Origin: Nymphaea colorata
Lineage: Eukaryota; Streptophyta; Magnoliopsida; Nymphaeales; Nymphaeaceae
Direction of reading: 5' to 3'
DNA length: 64,000 nucleotides
Assembly: GCF_008831285.2 (NCBI RefSeq)
Contig: NC_045138.2
Coordinates: 10,056,571-10,120,570 of the forward strand
Positions 1 to 11,799 of this stretch are shown here, piece by piece. Position 1 is the stretch's first letter. Each line of letters begins with the position of its first letter. Below the pieces are notes generated by a model. The model saw nothing but the letters and a program-made list of their open reading frames with translations. It was not told the DNA's origin and did not search any database. The position numbers were made by a program, and so were the translations under genes.

Positions 1-2
1 CC

Positions 3-222
3 GTCCGCCACGGCGACGATGCTGCTACCAGCGACACCATCGTCTTCGTATCTGCTCCTTCTCCTGCTCCGCCTTCTCTGAGACCCAAATCTTTACTGGT
101 GCCGTCCGATTGGATTTCCTACGCTGACCATTATCTAAGAGAATGCAGGGAGGGAGCTGGCACTCGCTTTGACACAACGTTACGGGATCAATGGACCGAA
201 TTCAATGGGATTCCGACGCTTA

Positions 223-255
<33 letters not shown>

Positions 256-287
256 ATCAAAGACATGAATGCAAATCGATGTTTTAA
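3..287 (+). CDS. 3' part of an unidentified open frame cut by the window start
   Basis: A frame is open from base 3 of the window to a stop at 285-287. Up to about base 225 its composition is protein-like (Ser/Pro-rich, then motifs such as SDWISYADHYLREC and RDQWTEFNGIP). The last 20 codons run into an (AT)n microsatellite and give meaningless Tyr-Ile repeats, so the true exon probably ends before base 227, perhaps at a donor-like GTATAT. The upstream part lies outside the window. I do not recognise the family and assign no function. It could also be chance coding in a GC-rich stretch. Confidence 0.3.
227..255. repeat. (AT)n microsatellite
   Basis: Uninterrupted AT dinucleotides directly after the open frame at the window start. 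They create a false Tyr-Ile extension of that frame. Confidence 0.95.
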
Positions 288-435
288 AAAAAATAGAAAT
301 TAACAATAAATGATGAAAATATTGGTTTAAAAAAAATAAAAATTAATAATAGATTATGAAAATCATAATGGATTAGATGGTAAATGGTTAGACGATAAGA
401 TGATTTTAAAAAGCTAGAGTCACAATTTATTTTTT

Positions 436-439
<4 letters not shown>

Positions 440-506
<67 letters not shown>
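440..506. repeat. (AT)n microsatellite
   Basis: About 33 uninterrupted AT dinucleotides, with no gene on either side. Confidence 0.95.
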
Positions 507-509
<3 letters not shown>

Positions 510-2025
510 GCACAATAGTGCCAATATATTTGAATGACATCACAGTGGTGAATGAGAACAACAAAAAAAAAATATGTAGAACTTCAAGAGATGCCTGCAT
601 AAGTGGTTTGACATCAAGGATCTCGTATGGCTAAAATACTTTGTCAAATTTGAGATTGCTCACACATGCAAACGGCCATTCGTATGTCGAAGAAATAAGC
701 TCTTGACATTATGGGAGCGTTTGCGTGTAAATTTGACTGCTCCATGTGTCGATCGTTCAATATTTGACTCAACCTCATTTGATTTGTATATAATTTAAAG
801 GGGGGTGAGATTTTATTTATTTACGGGGACGAGATTTAACTTTTCCCAGTGCCTTTACTAGGGATGATGCTAAGGATAAAAATTTGTCTTTATATTGTTT
901 ATGATCTTAATGCAAAAGCAAATCTGCCTCAAATTTTCAAAATAATGTTTAATGACAGCTTAATTTGGCCTGTAGGACTTAGGATTCTTAACGAAATGTC
1001 ACTAGATTATTCCCATCATCATCACTATCTAACGATTTATCCTAAACTACATGATGCTCAAAGATTTGATGATTAGGATTTGATTTCTATGCGTTAAAGG
1101 TTAAGGACTGAGTCCAGACATAAGTTTTTTATTTGTTGATGCTATGCTATTAAATTGAATTTTATATTGAAAGTTAACTTTCAGATTAGTGTTTTGATAA
1201 TTAGAGTTCCAAATAGCATGATTTTCAACTTTGATGGATTTTGGGTGTGAATTAAAGTTCTTAAGCTCCGTCCTTTAATGAGACTTAACTGATGTTGTAG
1301 TTTATTTTTAAAATTCTATTGTAACTAAGGGTATGGATAAATATGGGAATCGTTTTTTTTGTTTTTGTTTATGTTTGTGTTTTAAAACCTAGGGCTCTTC
1401 TCTAGAATTTTATGATTTTTTATGATTTAGATTTATTGGAAGGTAAGTCATTATTTTAGTGTTTCAGTCCTATGTTTTGGAGCATCATCATCATTTAGAT
1501 CTTTGAGGCTTTTAGAAGAATTTGTTTTGATTGAAATACTTGTGCCTTTTAACTTCTTTTGCAAACATGGACGCAGTTTAAAAACAGTGTATCTAATTAG
1601 ATTTATGCAAGTGCAGATTTTTTTTATACCCAAAGTTAATACGTAGGGTGCATTACTAAATCTATCTCATTGAAATTCTAATTAGAAATGAATTGTGTGC
1701 TTTATGAACTAAACGTTCTTAGTGAACTAAATGTTCTTAGTTTAAAAATCGTATGGCTAATCTAAGTGAGTTTATTTGTGAATTTGAAGGATGACTATTT
1801 ATTTTCTAAACCAAGGTTGGTGCCATGGTTAAAAAATTAATCATTTTAAATCTCAACTAAACATGTTGTGTTTGAGTGAGTTTAATTCTAAAATATCACA
1901 TAAACTAAATAAAATGTATAAAAGTGAAATTGAAAATTAACTACTTAAAATAAATGAGAAGCAAGGAGGGGCATACGTCACTTTATTACCTAATTGATAA
2001 GGAAATTAAACCTACATCAACTTAA
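507..2025. other. AT-rich intergenic DNA
   Basis: No gene-like frame, RNA gene or clear repeat boundary is visible here. The short open frames have no recognisable composition. Confidence 0.6.
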
Positions 2026-2232
2026 GGGGGCGTTTGGACAAACTTAGAATCATAAAATTTTAGAATCAAAATGCTCATTTTTTAAGAAATTAGAAATTTT
2101 AAACAAACTAGGTGTTTTAGTTCAGGAATTCTAAAACTAAAACCTGGAATTTTGACTCCATTTCAATTTGAGAAAGAATTATGGTTACCGAATTTTCATT
2201 CTTGAATGAAAATTCTAAACTATCAAACGCCC
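2026..2232. mobile_element. MITE-like element with GGGGGCGTTTG / CAAACGCCC ends
   Basis: A 207-bp AT-rich segment starts with GGGGGCGTTTG and ends with CAAACGCCC, a 9-bp perfect inverted pair. The interior is AT-rich and non-coding, with TTTTAGAATC- and AAATTCTAAA-type words in both orientations. The left flank ends in TAA and the right flank starts ATAA, compatible with a short A/T target duplication of the PIF/Harbinger kind, but this is not decisive. Size and ends fit a miniature inverted-repeat element. Confidence 0.55.
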
Positions 2233-2369
2233 ATAATTGAAATCTTGAAAATAAGATTATTTATTTCTTAAATCAAGGTAAGCACCATGGTTAGAAACTT
2301 TAATCTTCATCAAATCCTCAACAATGTATAGTGTGCGCAAATGTAAGCTAAGATAAGACTATATAAATG

Positions 2370-2569
2370 CTATACTACATCTTGGAAAATATCCAGCACT
2401 TCTGTACACACGATTCTGAAATACCTTCCATTAGCAGCACATTCCCCGAAACCAATTTCAACAGCAACAACCTCCAAGATTTATGAATCAATAAGTTAAA
2501 ACACTTTCCCAGCCCATTTTCTCTCTTTGGCTAAGAAAATCGAACTTGCATCTCATAGCAAATACGTTA
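2370..2569. repeat. Left half of a segment duplicated at 39901-40067
   Basis: From the CTACATCTTGG word onward, about 200 bp match 39901-40067 closely, including the run ending in GCAAATACGTTA. The copy here has roughly 25 extra bases, and a 1,063-bp element interrupts it at the final TTA. The match resumes at 3633 and fades near 3690. The segment itself is non-coding as far as I can see. Confidence 0.85.
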
Positions 2570-2578
2570 GGGCCCGTT

Positions 2579-2604
2579 TGATGCACAGGAAAAATCCTGT
2601 GCAT
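2579..2604. repeat. Perfect 11-bp hairpin inside the element
   Basis: GATGCACAGGA, a four-A loop and TCCTGTGCATC form a perfect stem next to the element's left terminus. The related copy near 41147 keeps the same layout with mismatches. Confidence 0.8.
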
Positions 2605-3032
2605 CGGTTGAAAATGGTACGATACGAAGAAGAGAAATTTAACACGCTGTACAATGAGTGCATCAAACGCTACCGCTCGTCTCTCCTCTCTCGCTGCCTC
2701 TCCACTCTGCTCTCTTCTTCTTCAGCAGTTCCTGGGCTTCGTCATGCTTCCACGCCAGTCAGTAAACTGCACGAAGATTAAAAAGAGGATTATGAATTTT
2801 TAATAGAAATCGACAGGATCCCACCTTCTTTTGGTCTCTCTCAATCTCATCTCTGGGTTTCAGAGAAACCCTTGTCGGATACCCCCGAAGGGTTTCAGAG
2901 AGACCCTCATCAACGAGGGTCTCTGTGATGCTCCTCTGAAACCCTCGTTTTTCAGAGGGAAACCCTTTTAAGGTTTTATAAGAGTTTCTTTCAGAAACCC
3001 ATGCTGAAAGTGAAACCTTCGTTCAGGGTTGA

Positions 3033-3051
3033 GAGAGAGAGAGAGAGAGAG
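3033..3051. repeat. (GA)n microsatellite
   Basis: A run of GA dinucleotides inside the 2570-3632 element. Confidence 0.9.
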
Positions 3052-3690
3052 TCACCAAGTCACTATCATCACGCCGTGCACCATGGCCCTCGTCCATTCG
3101 AGCTCGCTCTGGGCGGTGAGAGAGAGAGAATGAGAGAGGGGAGAGGTTTAGATGATCATTAACAACTATTATGAGATTGCAGGCTGAAGGAAAATCAAGA
3201 AAAAAAAAAAAGAAGTTAAAATATTTTAGTCATCTACCTTTCATTAACAACTTTTTCATGGATCGGTTGCTCTATCCCTCGGTCGATCTTTATCAAGCAC
3301 CTTCATTGCTTAAAAAGCTAGGAAATTTCTTTCTCTTCCGGCTCTGGTTTATGTAAAATCAAATATTTGTATGACAAAGGTTTTTATCTCCGGCAAATGT
3401 TTTGCTTAATATTTTTTTGAGTACAGTTTCTTCAATTGCTTCATTTTGAATTTTGCTGCTTATTGTTTTTGGACTCCTATGGAGTAAGAAAAAACATATC
3501 TTTCAATGTCTTTCCTCCATTTTATCTCTTAATTTCACATTGTCATCAAACAAGAGCACAAGTAAATTTTTTCTAAAAAAATTTACCATAATAACTTTAC
3601 CACGTTAAATTCTTCCTTTACCACACTGGCTCTTAAGGAAAAGATCTAGCCAGTAGCCATTGAATGAGAAAATGACCTCGTTCTGCACGG

Positions 3691-5278
3691 ACGAAGAAAC
3701 CCTATCCGATTTTTTCGCAAGAAGAGAGAGAAGCTCTCGAGAGAATAGAGAAAAATTGGTCAAAATTGGAAAAAAAGTCGGGTTCCATCGAATTTATACC
3801 AAAAAAATTTGAAAATTACAAATTTAGTCCACCATGTTAGAAAATGTTAGAAAACACTGTTGTATTTTTCAGAAATTAATGCTGCAACTTTTTTGCTAGA
3901 AACTTTTTCAGAAAGAACTTGCGAAAGTTAATCAGCAAAAACCTCAAATTTTACACAAAATTACTGAGAGAAACTTAGACTTATTATAAATTGCTAAAAG
4001 AGGTTTCCAAAAAATTGTTTTGTAATTTCAACAAAAGACCGACATTTTATGTGCAATTACGTATAGTTACCTCAGGCTTATTGAAATTGTCGTAAGAGGG
4101 TCACAAGTATAGTTTAAAAATGAATGAGGAAATTCACGTTCTAAAATTTAAAGTTGAAAAATCTCCTTACTTCTAAGTGGTGTTTAGGAATTTTGTTGGA
4201 GATGTCTTGACATGATTTGCTAGCGTTGCTAATATCTAACGATGATTTAAAATCTCTTTGTTGTTCTTAACTTGTCTTTAAAATCGAATCCAAAAATGAA
4301 TTATAGAGTGGGAGCCTTAGAAAGGGCCAAGCCTGAAAAACTAAATGGTTAACAATATGTATGCATGCTTATATAATTTTTTTTTTTTTATGCATGCATG
4401 ACCCAATTGCAGTATAAACCTTGTGTTTCTACACTAACTAAAATCTTATTTAGATATGGATATTATGTTGAAACATATTCATATTGCATTTGAATTTGGA
4501 TCCTCTTTCTTTGTTTAAACACATATTGATTCTATTGTTGATATCATTGGGTTTGAATCCATAATGGTATGATCTGAATCTATATAACCATTTGGATTTT
4601 TGCTTTGGACCTAATCATTACTTAAGATCCATATTAATATTCAGTTTTGGTTCAGGACATATTCAAATTTGAATTTATTTGGATATTGGTTAAAAATCAT
4701 ATCTTGTTTATGTTGGTTCAAATGTATATTATTATGTTTGTTTTACGGACGTCATTTTGGGTCCATGCTGATATTAGATATGACCAAAATTTTATTTTAT
4801 ATATCCATTTAACTGTTGAATTTGGATCTCACAGTAGACGTGGCACTCTTTTGGAGCATGATCTGATTTGACTTATTTACACCTTTTTGTTTAAGATCTA
4901 TATCTTGTTTATATTGGATTTAAACATATAATGATATGTATTGATTTTTAGATCTAATGATTTTATGAGTTGTACATTTTTTAATGTGAGTAGCGGTAGA
5001 GTGCTATAAAGCCAATTTCTTTTGCTCCTTATAAAAGAATATTCCCAGGACAAAAATTATATTATTGTATATTTATCATAATTAAAAGGAATGATTATAT
5101 TATTAGATGTTGGTTTATTAAGAAATTTAAATTAACACTCTTAGACATGGTGATATCCATATAGCATGGTGATTGGTTCATGATAGATTTAGATCTAAAT
5201 TAACTGTTTGGATCAATGACTCCAAATATTTGTACTTGCATTGAATCCAATATATCATCATGTTTGCTTTTTGCTTAT
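3691..5278. other. AT-rich DNA with a degenerate TTTGGAT-type repeat
   Basis: No gene is seen. From about 4440 the DNA is built of loosely repeated words around TTTGGATNT, AAACATAT and ATCTAAAT. The same texture returns at 8572-8746 and 17110-17170, where it is the target DNA of two LTR insertions. It is probably an old degenerate repeat. Confidence 0.5.
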
Positions 5279-5283
5279 AGTTG
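5279..5283. repeat. Left target-site duplication AGTTG of the solo LTR
   Basis: AGTTG immediately precedes the TG start of the LTR and is repeated at 8567-8571 directly after its CA end. Confidence 0.9.
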
Positions 5284-8200
5284 TGTAATTACCTCAATTT
5301 TTTCCAAAAGACTGTTATTTTACCTAAGCAAAAAACCCAAATTTAGACGTAAGATTCAAAATCCAAAATTCAAAATCCAACTTTCAAATCTAAAATCCAA
5401 AACCCAAGCTTAGATCCAAATCGAGCATTTGAAACTCAAAATCCAAAATCAAGTTCAAAACAACAAAGTCTGGTGCTATAAGCATCGCGCGCGTGCACAT
5501 AACTCTCCCTTGTTTTACGTTTCGTTCTTGCACCAAAATATGTTTCTGAAGCTTAAAACGAAGCCGACCACTCTCTTGTAATGAAAAAATAGTTTTATAT
5601 ACTTTTTAAATAAAACAAAAAAAAATTACGCTTTAATACGAAAAACCCTTATTTCATAAAAAGTTAAAATGATAATAACAATAATAATAAAATATAGTTT
5701 CGAGCATTGCGCGACACACGCAAGGCGATTGCGTAACGCGACGAGCGCAAGGCGATTGCATTATGAAATCGCTGTAGTGCTTGACAGCGCATTTTGCGCT
5801 ATCGTGCACGTCTCGCCAACGCCCTAGCCGGGGGCCTGCAACAATGAAGCCCCCCTCCCCCCTCTTTTTTTTTCCAAAAAAATTGCCCCTTGGGAGGTGA
5901 TTTGGTTTCTTTGGGTGGCAGCCCTGCCCACACCCCAAAGGGGTGTTTACAGGGCTAATGACTAATCTCACTTAGTCAAAACCTATTTTTTTAGAAAAAC
6001 AATTTGAAAATAATTCAAAATTATTTGAAATTCGCATGAAAATATTGTGAAAATAAAAAAAATCAAAATTTAAGTTTTGACTCCAAACTCCTTATACTCT
6101 CATAATTCCTCTCTTGGGCATAAGCTAGCCCTTGGAAAAACTCTAGTGCATTTTCACTTGAAGATTTAGAGTTTTTCCTTAGCTGTCTTCTTCGATTTCC
6201 CTCTTCATTTTTCTTCTTCATCTCTAACCTTGAGAGCAAGTTTCATCAAACTACAACTCTTCAAAGGAGCACGAAGAGATCTCTTGGAGGTATCTTCATC
6301 ATCATCTTGTTGTTCTATTCAAGGGGATCCAAGATCATTCCAAGCAATGTTGTTCATTTTTCCTAAAATCATTTTCATTAGAGGTATGTAATCAACATCT
6401 CATTTTATTCTCTTCATTGTTTTCTCTCTTTTCTTAAATGTAGTCATGTTTTGATTCCTTTGTTTTCTCTCTTTTCTATCTCCCCATGGCCACATGACAT
6501 AACTCTCAAATCTCTATTTTAGAGTCAAAGAAGCTATTTTTGAATACACGAGCATAAAAAGATGAGATGATATTTTATTTTATGATTGAATCATGTTCTC
6601 TAAAAAGAATATAGTCTTGGTTCCCTTATTTTCTCTTCTTCATCTCCTCATGGTCATATAAAATAGCTCTAAATCTCCTTTTTGGAATCAATAAACCATT
6701 CTTGAGTGCACCGGAAGCATGAAAGAATAAGATGACATTTCATTTTATGATTGTATCATGTTTTATCTTTTCTTGAATATAATCTTGTTTTGGTTCCTTA
6801 TTTCTTCTCCTTTTCATCTCCCCATGGTCATATGAGAGATAGCTCTCAAATATCTATTTTAGAGTCAAGAAACTATCCTCAAATACACAGGAACCATGAA
6901 AAGAGGAGATGATATTATATTCTATGATTGAATAAGTTCTCTCTATTACTTGAATGTTGCTTTATTTTGAAGATATTGTTAATTGCGTAGTTGCTTAATT
7001 TTTTTATTCATATATATATATGAATGCACAGCGAGAATGGGAGTGTGGTTTGGAATTTTTTATTCTTATATTAATTTTTGAAGTTGAGGCTTGTCCAACC
7101 TGGGAAAAAAAACTCTCACAAATATATACATGTTAATATGCTTTTTCATGTCATTTTGAATTAATTTCTTTCTAATCTTTCAATTACGAAACCTAATGAG
7201 CGTCTTATCATGTGGTTTGATTTTCTTTCATACCCAAAGGTAGAAGAAACATAATCCCTTTAACAAATGAAATAACTATGTTTTATGCTCATATATAAAA
7301 ATAACTTAGGCTCTTGTATTAGTCCAAGCGGCCTACATTAAATTTGAAGTCGAATGTTTTAAGTTACTTTTATTCTCATGAATACACATATGTATATACA
7401 TGTTATATACATATATGTGCATATGATGATTTCCTTCATTCTTCTCTCTCTATGTTTTCATATTCTATTTTACAAATTTTCACATATACATGAACACATA
7501 TATACATGTGTTTTATTTTCTCTCTCTAGAATCATTTATTTATCTCTTCAAGTTAAATGTCATCTCCTACAAATATATATTTATGTATGTATTCCTTTAT
7601 TTCTTTTTCTCTAAAATCTTTCTTTCCCTTCCAATCAATACCCGCTTTTTATAAACTTTCATATATGTGTATGTGTACATGTATATGCGCATTTCTTCTT
7701 TCTCTATTTCTTCTAAGAACTTTTTTTCCTCTCTATTTAAATTAAACTCCATCTTCAAAAGCTTACCCACAAATATCCTTTGAAATCTCTTTCTCTCTCT
7801 CTTTTTTCTAAGGGAGTATCTCATCTTTTTCATTCTTTTCAACATATTTTTCTTTTAAGATCATTTTCATTTACCAACTTCACGAAGACCAAAACTCAAG
7901 TAATGTCCCATTATTAGATTCATGCTTGATGGTCTATAATTCCAATCCATTTTCAAAATTTTTTCATTCTTTATAAAAATATATATGATAATTATGAAAA
8001 TAAAAATCTTAAATGTATGTTATGGTAGAAATGATTTATTCTCTTTTAATCATATACAATCAATACATTCGCACTCATTTAATATCACTTATGATCATAA
8101 GCGCAACTCCAAAGAACTTAAGCAACATGAGATGGAGCTCTAGCCAGGCAGTAACTGAATTATAGCAAAATCTCAAACCTACCTAAAGTTTTAAGAGAAC

Positions 8201-8566
8201 AACAAAGTGACTTCAAAATGATTTCTCAAACTTTCAAAATGATATTTATAAAGATTTCTCAATTCTAGTTTTTCCCAAAATGTTTTACATTCTTAAGTAA
8301 TGTTTCAAGAACACTTTTAAAAGTTTGAAACATTAAACTTTTAATATTTTTCATAAACACTACACCACATTTAGAATGAAGAGATGCTTAAGCCAAATGA
8401 AATGTATTAATAATAAAACATAGCCATTGGATTGATTACCCTCGGTAAAGGCACTGTGAACGGTCGATCCTCGTATCGATGGGTGAGTTCATTTCTCTTT
8501 TATTTTCAAAACAAAACTCATTTTTCTAGAACACTTCAAAAACACCAAATTTTGAGGATGAGAACA
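5284..8566 (+). mobile_element. Solo LTR (3,283 bp) of a large-LTR retrotransposon family, copy 1
   Basis: The segment starts TGTAATTACC, ends GATGAGAACA, and is flanked by a perfect 5-bp duplication AGTTG. No primer site, polypurine tract or coding sequence lies between the ends, so this is a solo LTR. It aligns along its length with 60972-64000 (same strand) and 53625-55816 (inverted): AATCCAAA-rich start, CG-rich block, TATA region, and the AGCTAGCCCTTGG word after the presumed transcription start. In this copy the TATA box is degraded (CTTATACTCT near 6091). Short frames inside it are chance. Solo LTRs arise by recombination between the two LTRs of a full element. Confidence 0.88.
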
Positions 8567-8571
8567 AGTTG
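8567..8571. repeat. Right target-site duplication AGTTG
   Basis: Identical to 5279-5283. It joins to TACAGTAACAC, the interrupted AT-rich target. Confidence 0.9.
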
Positions 8572-8746
8572 TACAGTAACACTCTTAAACATGATGAAAT
8601 TCATATTAACAAAATATTTTTATTTGAAGATCTGTAGTACTATAAGTTCTAGTACATGAAATTTTATTGTCTTATCATAGATGACTAATAGATATGAATT
8701 CAGATCTAAATTGGCTTGTTTGGATATGTGGAAAAAAATCTAAATC

Positions 8747-8751
8747 ATGTT
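8747..8751. repeat. Target-site duplication ATGTT of the gypsy-type locus (left)
   Basis: ATGTT precedes the LTR end TGTCACGACC and recurs at 17105-17109 beyond the far LTR end. This shows that the whole 8.35 kb is one insertion. Confidence 0.88.
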
Positions 8752-11700
8752 TGTCACGACCCAATTTTTGACACCAAAAATTTTCTTTCATTTATATAAT
8801 AGTGGAAGCAATATTGAGTCATGACCAGAACATAAAGAAATCAGACATTGTTTTATTTCAATAATAAAATACTTGGACCCAAACAAAAATAACCACAAAT
8901 CCCCAAAACCGACGCAGTGTCCAAAATGCCAATGCCCGTCCACCACAAGACTGAAGATCGTCGCTCCAGAGCCAAAATCTATCAATGACTACCTGTAGGT
9001 ATAGAAAGAAGGGTCAGAATTCCTCTGAGTATGAGAAAATCCAGCCATAAATGAAACATGGCCCAACAAAATATTATTTACTTTGTAAAACAAATATCTT
9101 CAAAGCTTAGCACATATTGGAGTTACGTCACATCATCAGAAACAGAAAGAGGTGTGCACAACCTCCAAAATTTCGTAGGCTTCCAACCGTGGTTCTCTGA
9201 CAATGTCAAGGTCATCGTGCCGAGCAACAGAAATCCCCGTGGGCACTCACGGGCAGAACAGAACATATCTTCACCAGACGATCCAACGGATCGAGGGTAC
9301 CTGAAGTGAAGCCTCCTGAGATATCCCAGATCGCCGCAGCAGCAGCATGGTCTCTCTAGGAACCCGGAGTCTCGCTCCCAAACAAAAACAGAATAGAATC
9401 CCGGGCCCTTGTGCCGCCCAATACCCTCTGGGCCCTCCAGTACAGCCAGAGGAGTGTGACCACTACTTCCTGGGACGAAACCAAACACTGGGCAAAACAG
9501 AAATCTCGCACTCGCATAAACCATCGCACAAAGTCCACATTTCGCCTTCGAATTTCAAAAGTGAGGGTTTGCTAATGCTAGACATCGTCTAGTACCTCTC
9601 ACAGAAACCGTCCTCAGGCTCGGTTTCCCAAACAGAATAATTCAGCCATTTTAAATCTTAATTTAATGGCAATAAGGCAAAACTCATCACATCTAGAAAC
9701 CTCTATTAGCCATATTGTAATCCTTATTTGAAACAATAAAATTTATATTTAATTTCTCAAAACGTGACTTTCCTCCTCTAATGGTCCCAAAGTTAATTTC
9801 AGAACCATATTTCTGAAATTTTAAACACAACAAAGAGCATCAAAAAGTAATAAAGCATAGTATTTCGTTTTTAATTTATAAAACCTCCTTTTTGTAATTT
9901 TTAAGAACTCAAAGGGTACCAAAACGTGATTTCTTATTAAATGCATGGTTTTTGCTGAAAATCACTTTCCCAAGCCTCTTTTTTGAAGAGGTTTTCAGCA
10001 AAAACGTTGCGGCATGAACGCTTAAAAGTTATAACAGCTTTTTCGCAAATTTTAATAATAAGGTGGACCCACTTTGTAATTTTTCATCATTGATATAAAT
10101 TTGGCCGACGCTCGTTTTTCTTCATTTCACGCCTGCATTTTCTCTCTCCTCGTGCGAGAGCTCCTCCCTCGCGTCCTTGCTTCGTTCGACGGTGGTTCCA
10201 CCGGTTCTTCTGCGACCCATCACCAGCACAAGCGATCTCTTGTTCTCCCGTGAGGGCTGTCGCTCGGTTACACGCCGCTGCGCCACCAGCCGCCCGTCGC
10301 CTTCCGCCGCCGCTGTCTCCTCTGTTCTCTTCTCTCAACCAAAACCAAAGAGGTTCTCCTCCCATGACATCCTTCCTTGTCTTCCTGTTTCGTCCAATGG
10401 TGGCTTCCATCGATCTTCAATAACCCATCACCATAGAAAACGAGACCAGAGGGAGAGATCGTCCTCCTCCCACTGTCACGCCCACTAACCATCCGACCAA
10501 TGCTCGCAGTTGCCGTCCATCGTCCGACTAACGCCCTCAGCCGCCATCGCTTCCATCTCTCCTCACGGCTGCTCCTCTTTCTCGTCTTCTTCCGTGCGAC
10601 CGACAGTGGAGCCTCCACCGTTCTTCCTCAATCAAAACCAGAGAGGGATCCGTCTTCCTCTCTGGCCTTCCTCCGTGTGCAGCAAGGCGAGCGGAAGAGA
10701 CCCCAACAGAGCCCTCAAGTTTCAAGCGACAGAGAGACAGAAGGGCTGTCGGGCCCTCCACTGCCCGGTTGCAACGGTAGTTGCCGCCGCCTCTTCCCTT
10801 GCTCTCTTTCTCACAAGCAGGGAGGAACGGCCGAAGCTGCGTTCCATCTGCCACCCGTGCGAGAAAGAAGGCTGGTTTTCCAGTCAATTGGGCAACAGCG
10901 TCAGCTCGTCAAAGCGATCGCTCTTTCCCTTTCTCTCTCTTATTTGTTGCTGATTTTAGATTTACCCTAAGTCGAACAGGTTTTGCCTCCTGTAGACGAT
11001 GTTCTGAACTGCTCTTCTCTTTGACTTGGTATAATCTTAATTTGGGGATGACAACAGAGTCTTTCCTCTTTCAGATTTGTATCACAATTTCTGTGGCCAC
11101 CCTTTGCAAGGGTTCTGGTATATGATTACTTCCAGCGTTTTGTCCGAACACTCTAACACAACCCTTAACATAACGTGCATGCTCAGTTTTAGGGTCGGCG
11201 GGAATCTCTGTTTCTCACATATGGAATACACCGGAGAATACAGAGGATCTCAAAACCTAACTTTAGCATGCTTCTTTCTAAAGATTCAGAGATAACTCTA
11301 ATAAAGAACATTGTATAACATATAACATGCAACACCTCACATGGATTCTGTTACAGCATGTATATAAGTATCTTTATCCATCATAACTCAAACAGAAAAT
11401 ACAATGCTACATGATAGGTTCATAGCTGAATCTTCCCATACCTCTTAAAATCTGAGACTAACTTCCAGCAGCAACCTTTGCTTCTGGTTCCTTTCCAGCA
11501 GCCACGAGCCTCAATCCCAACAAGAGAGCAAGATGGAGGACGTTTCTCTCTCGTTCTCTCTCTTTAGACATGGTCCTCTAAGAAAGCAGCAAGGCAAGGT
11601 TAATTGTTGTAAAATGTGGTTAGATATGCCCTTATCTCTATCTTTTCCTCAAATGTCTCCTTCTTGATAGTTTTAAGTATATCTTTCATTTGATTCTTCC

Positions 11701-11755
11701 CTAATTCACATTCCAAATGTTTAAGGAAATCATAACAAAAATCGTGGGTCTTACA
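8752..11755 (-). mobile_element. 3' LTR of the gypsy-type element
   Basis: It starts (minus strand) TGTAAGACCCACG and ends GGGTCGTGACA, with TG...CA ends. It is directly preceded by the polypurine tract. It carries a GC/CT-rich block at about 10090-10960, described separately, in otherwise AT-rich sequence. The 13365-16378 LTR is the matching copy. Confidence 0.9.
10090..10960 (+). repeat. CT-rich, GC-rich cassette inside the LTR with degenerate internal repeats
   Basis: A GC-rich block in AT-rich DNA, open in several overlapping frames on both strands, which shows composition rather than coding. On the plus strand, antisense to the element, a TATA-like GATATAAAT (10092-10100) is followed by CT-rich DNA resembling a plant 5' leader. 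Three diverged internal copies can be seen, each a GGTGG.TCCACCG-like word followed by ACCCATCACCA or AAACCAGAGAG, near 10195, 10395 and 10605. It is either a captured gene promoter/leader or native LTR sequence. No protein family is recognised. Confidence 0.5.
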
Positions 11756-11768
11756 TTCTCCCCCCCTA
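11756..11768 (-). other. Polypurine tract
   Basis: On the minus strand AGGGGGGGAGAA abuts the LTR start TGTAAGACCC. This is the expected plus-strand primer position in LTR retrotransposons. Confidence 0.85.
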
Positions 11769-11799
11769 AAAAGAAATTTCGTCCTCGAAATTTAAGCGT

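Larger units (their letters stand above)
2570..3632. mobile_element. Non-autonomous PIF/Harbinger-like element, 1,063 bp, TSD TTA
   Basis: The element sits exactly between TTA (2567-2569) and TTA (3633-3635). The paralogous segment near 40067 carries a single TTA and no insertion, so both borders are fixed by comparison. It begins GGGCCCGTTTGATGCAC and ends with the complement of GAGCCAGTGTGG; the two ends match at about 9 of 14 positions. A 3-bp TTA duplication and a GGGCC-type terminus are typical of PIF/Harbinger elements. No transposase frame is present. Close to the left end lies a perfect hairpin, GATGCACAGGA-AAAA-TCCTGTGCATC. The interior has CT-rich and (GA)n stretches. A related left end occurs at about 41138. 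Confidence 0.8.

Noticed and set aside
10087-10970. Many 100-210-codon frames on both strands in the CT-rich LTR cassette (also 14700-15643)
   Set aside because: Overlapping open frames on both strands in all phases reflect GC-rich, CT-biased composition. No domain, and the block lies inside an LTR.
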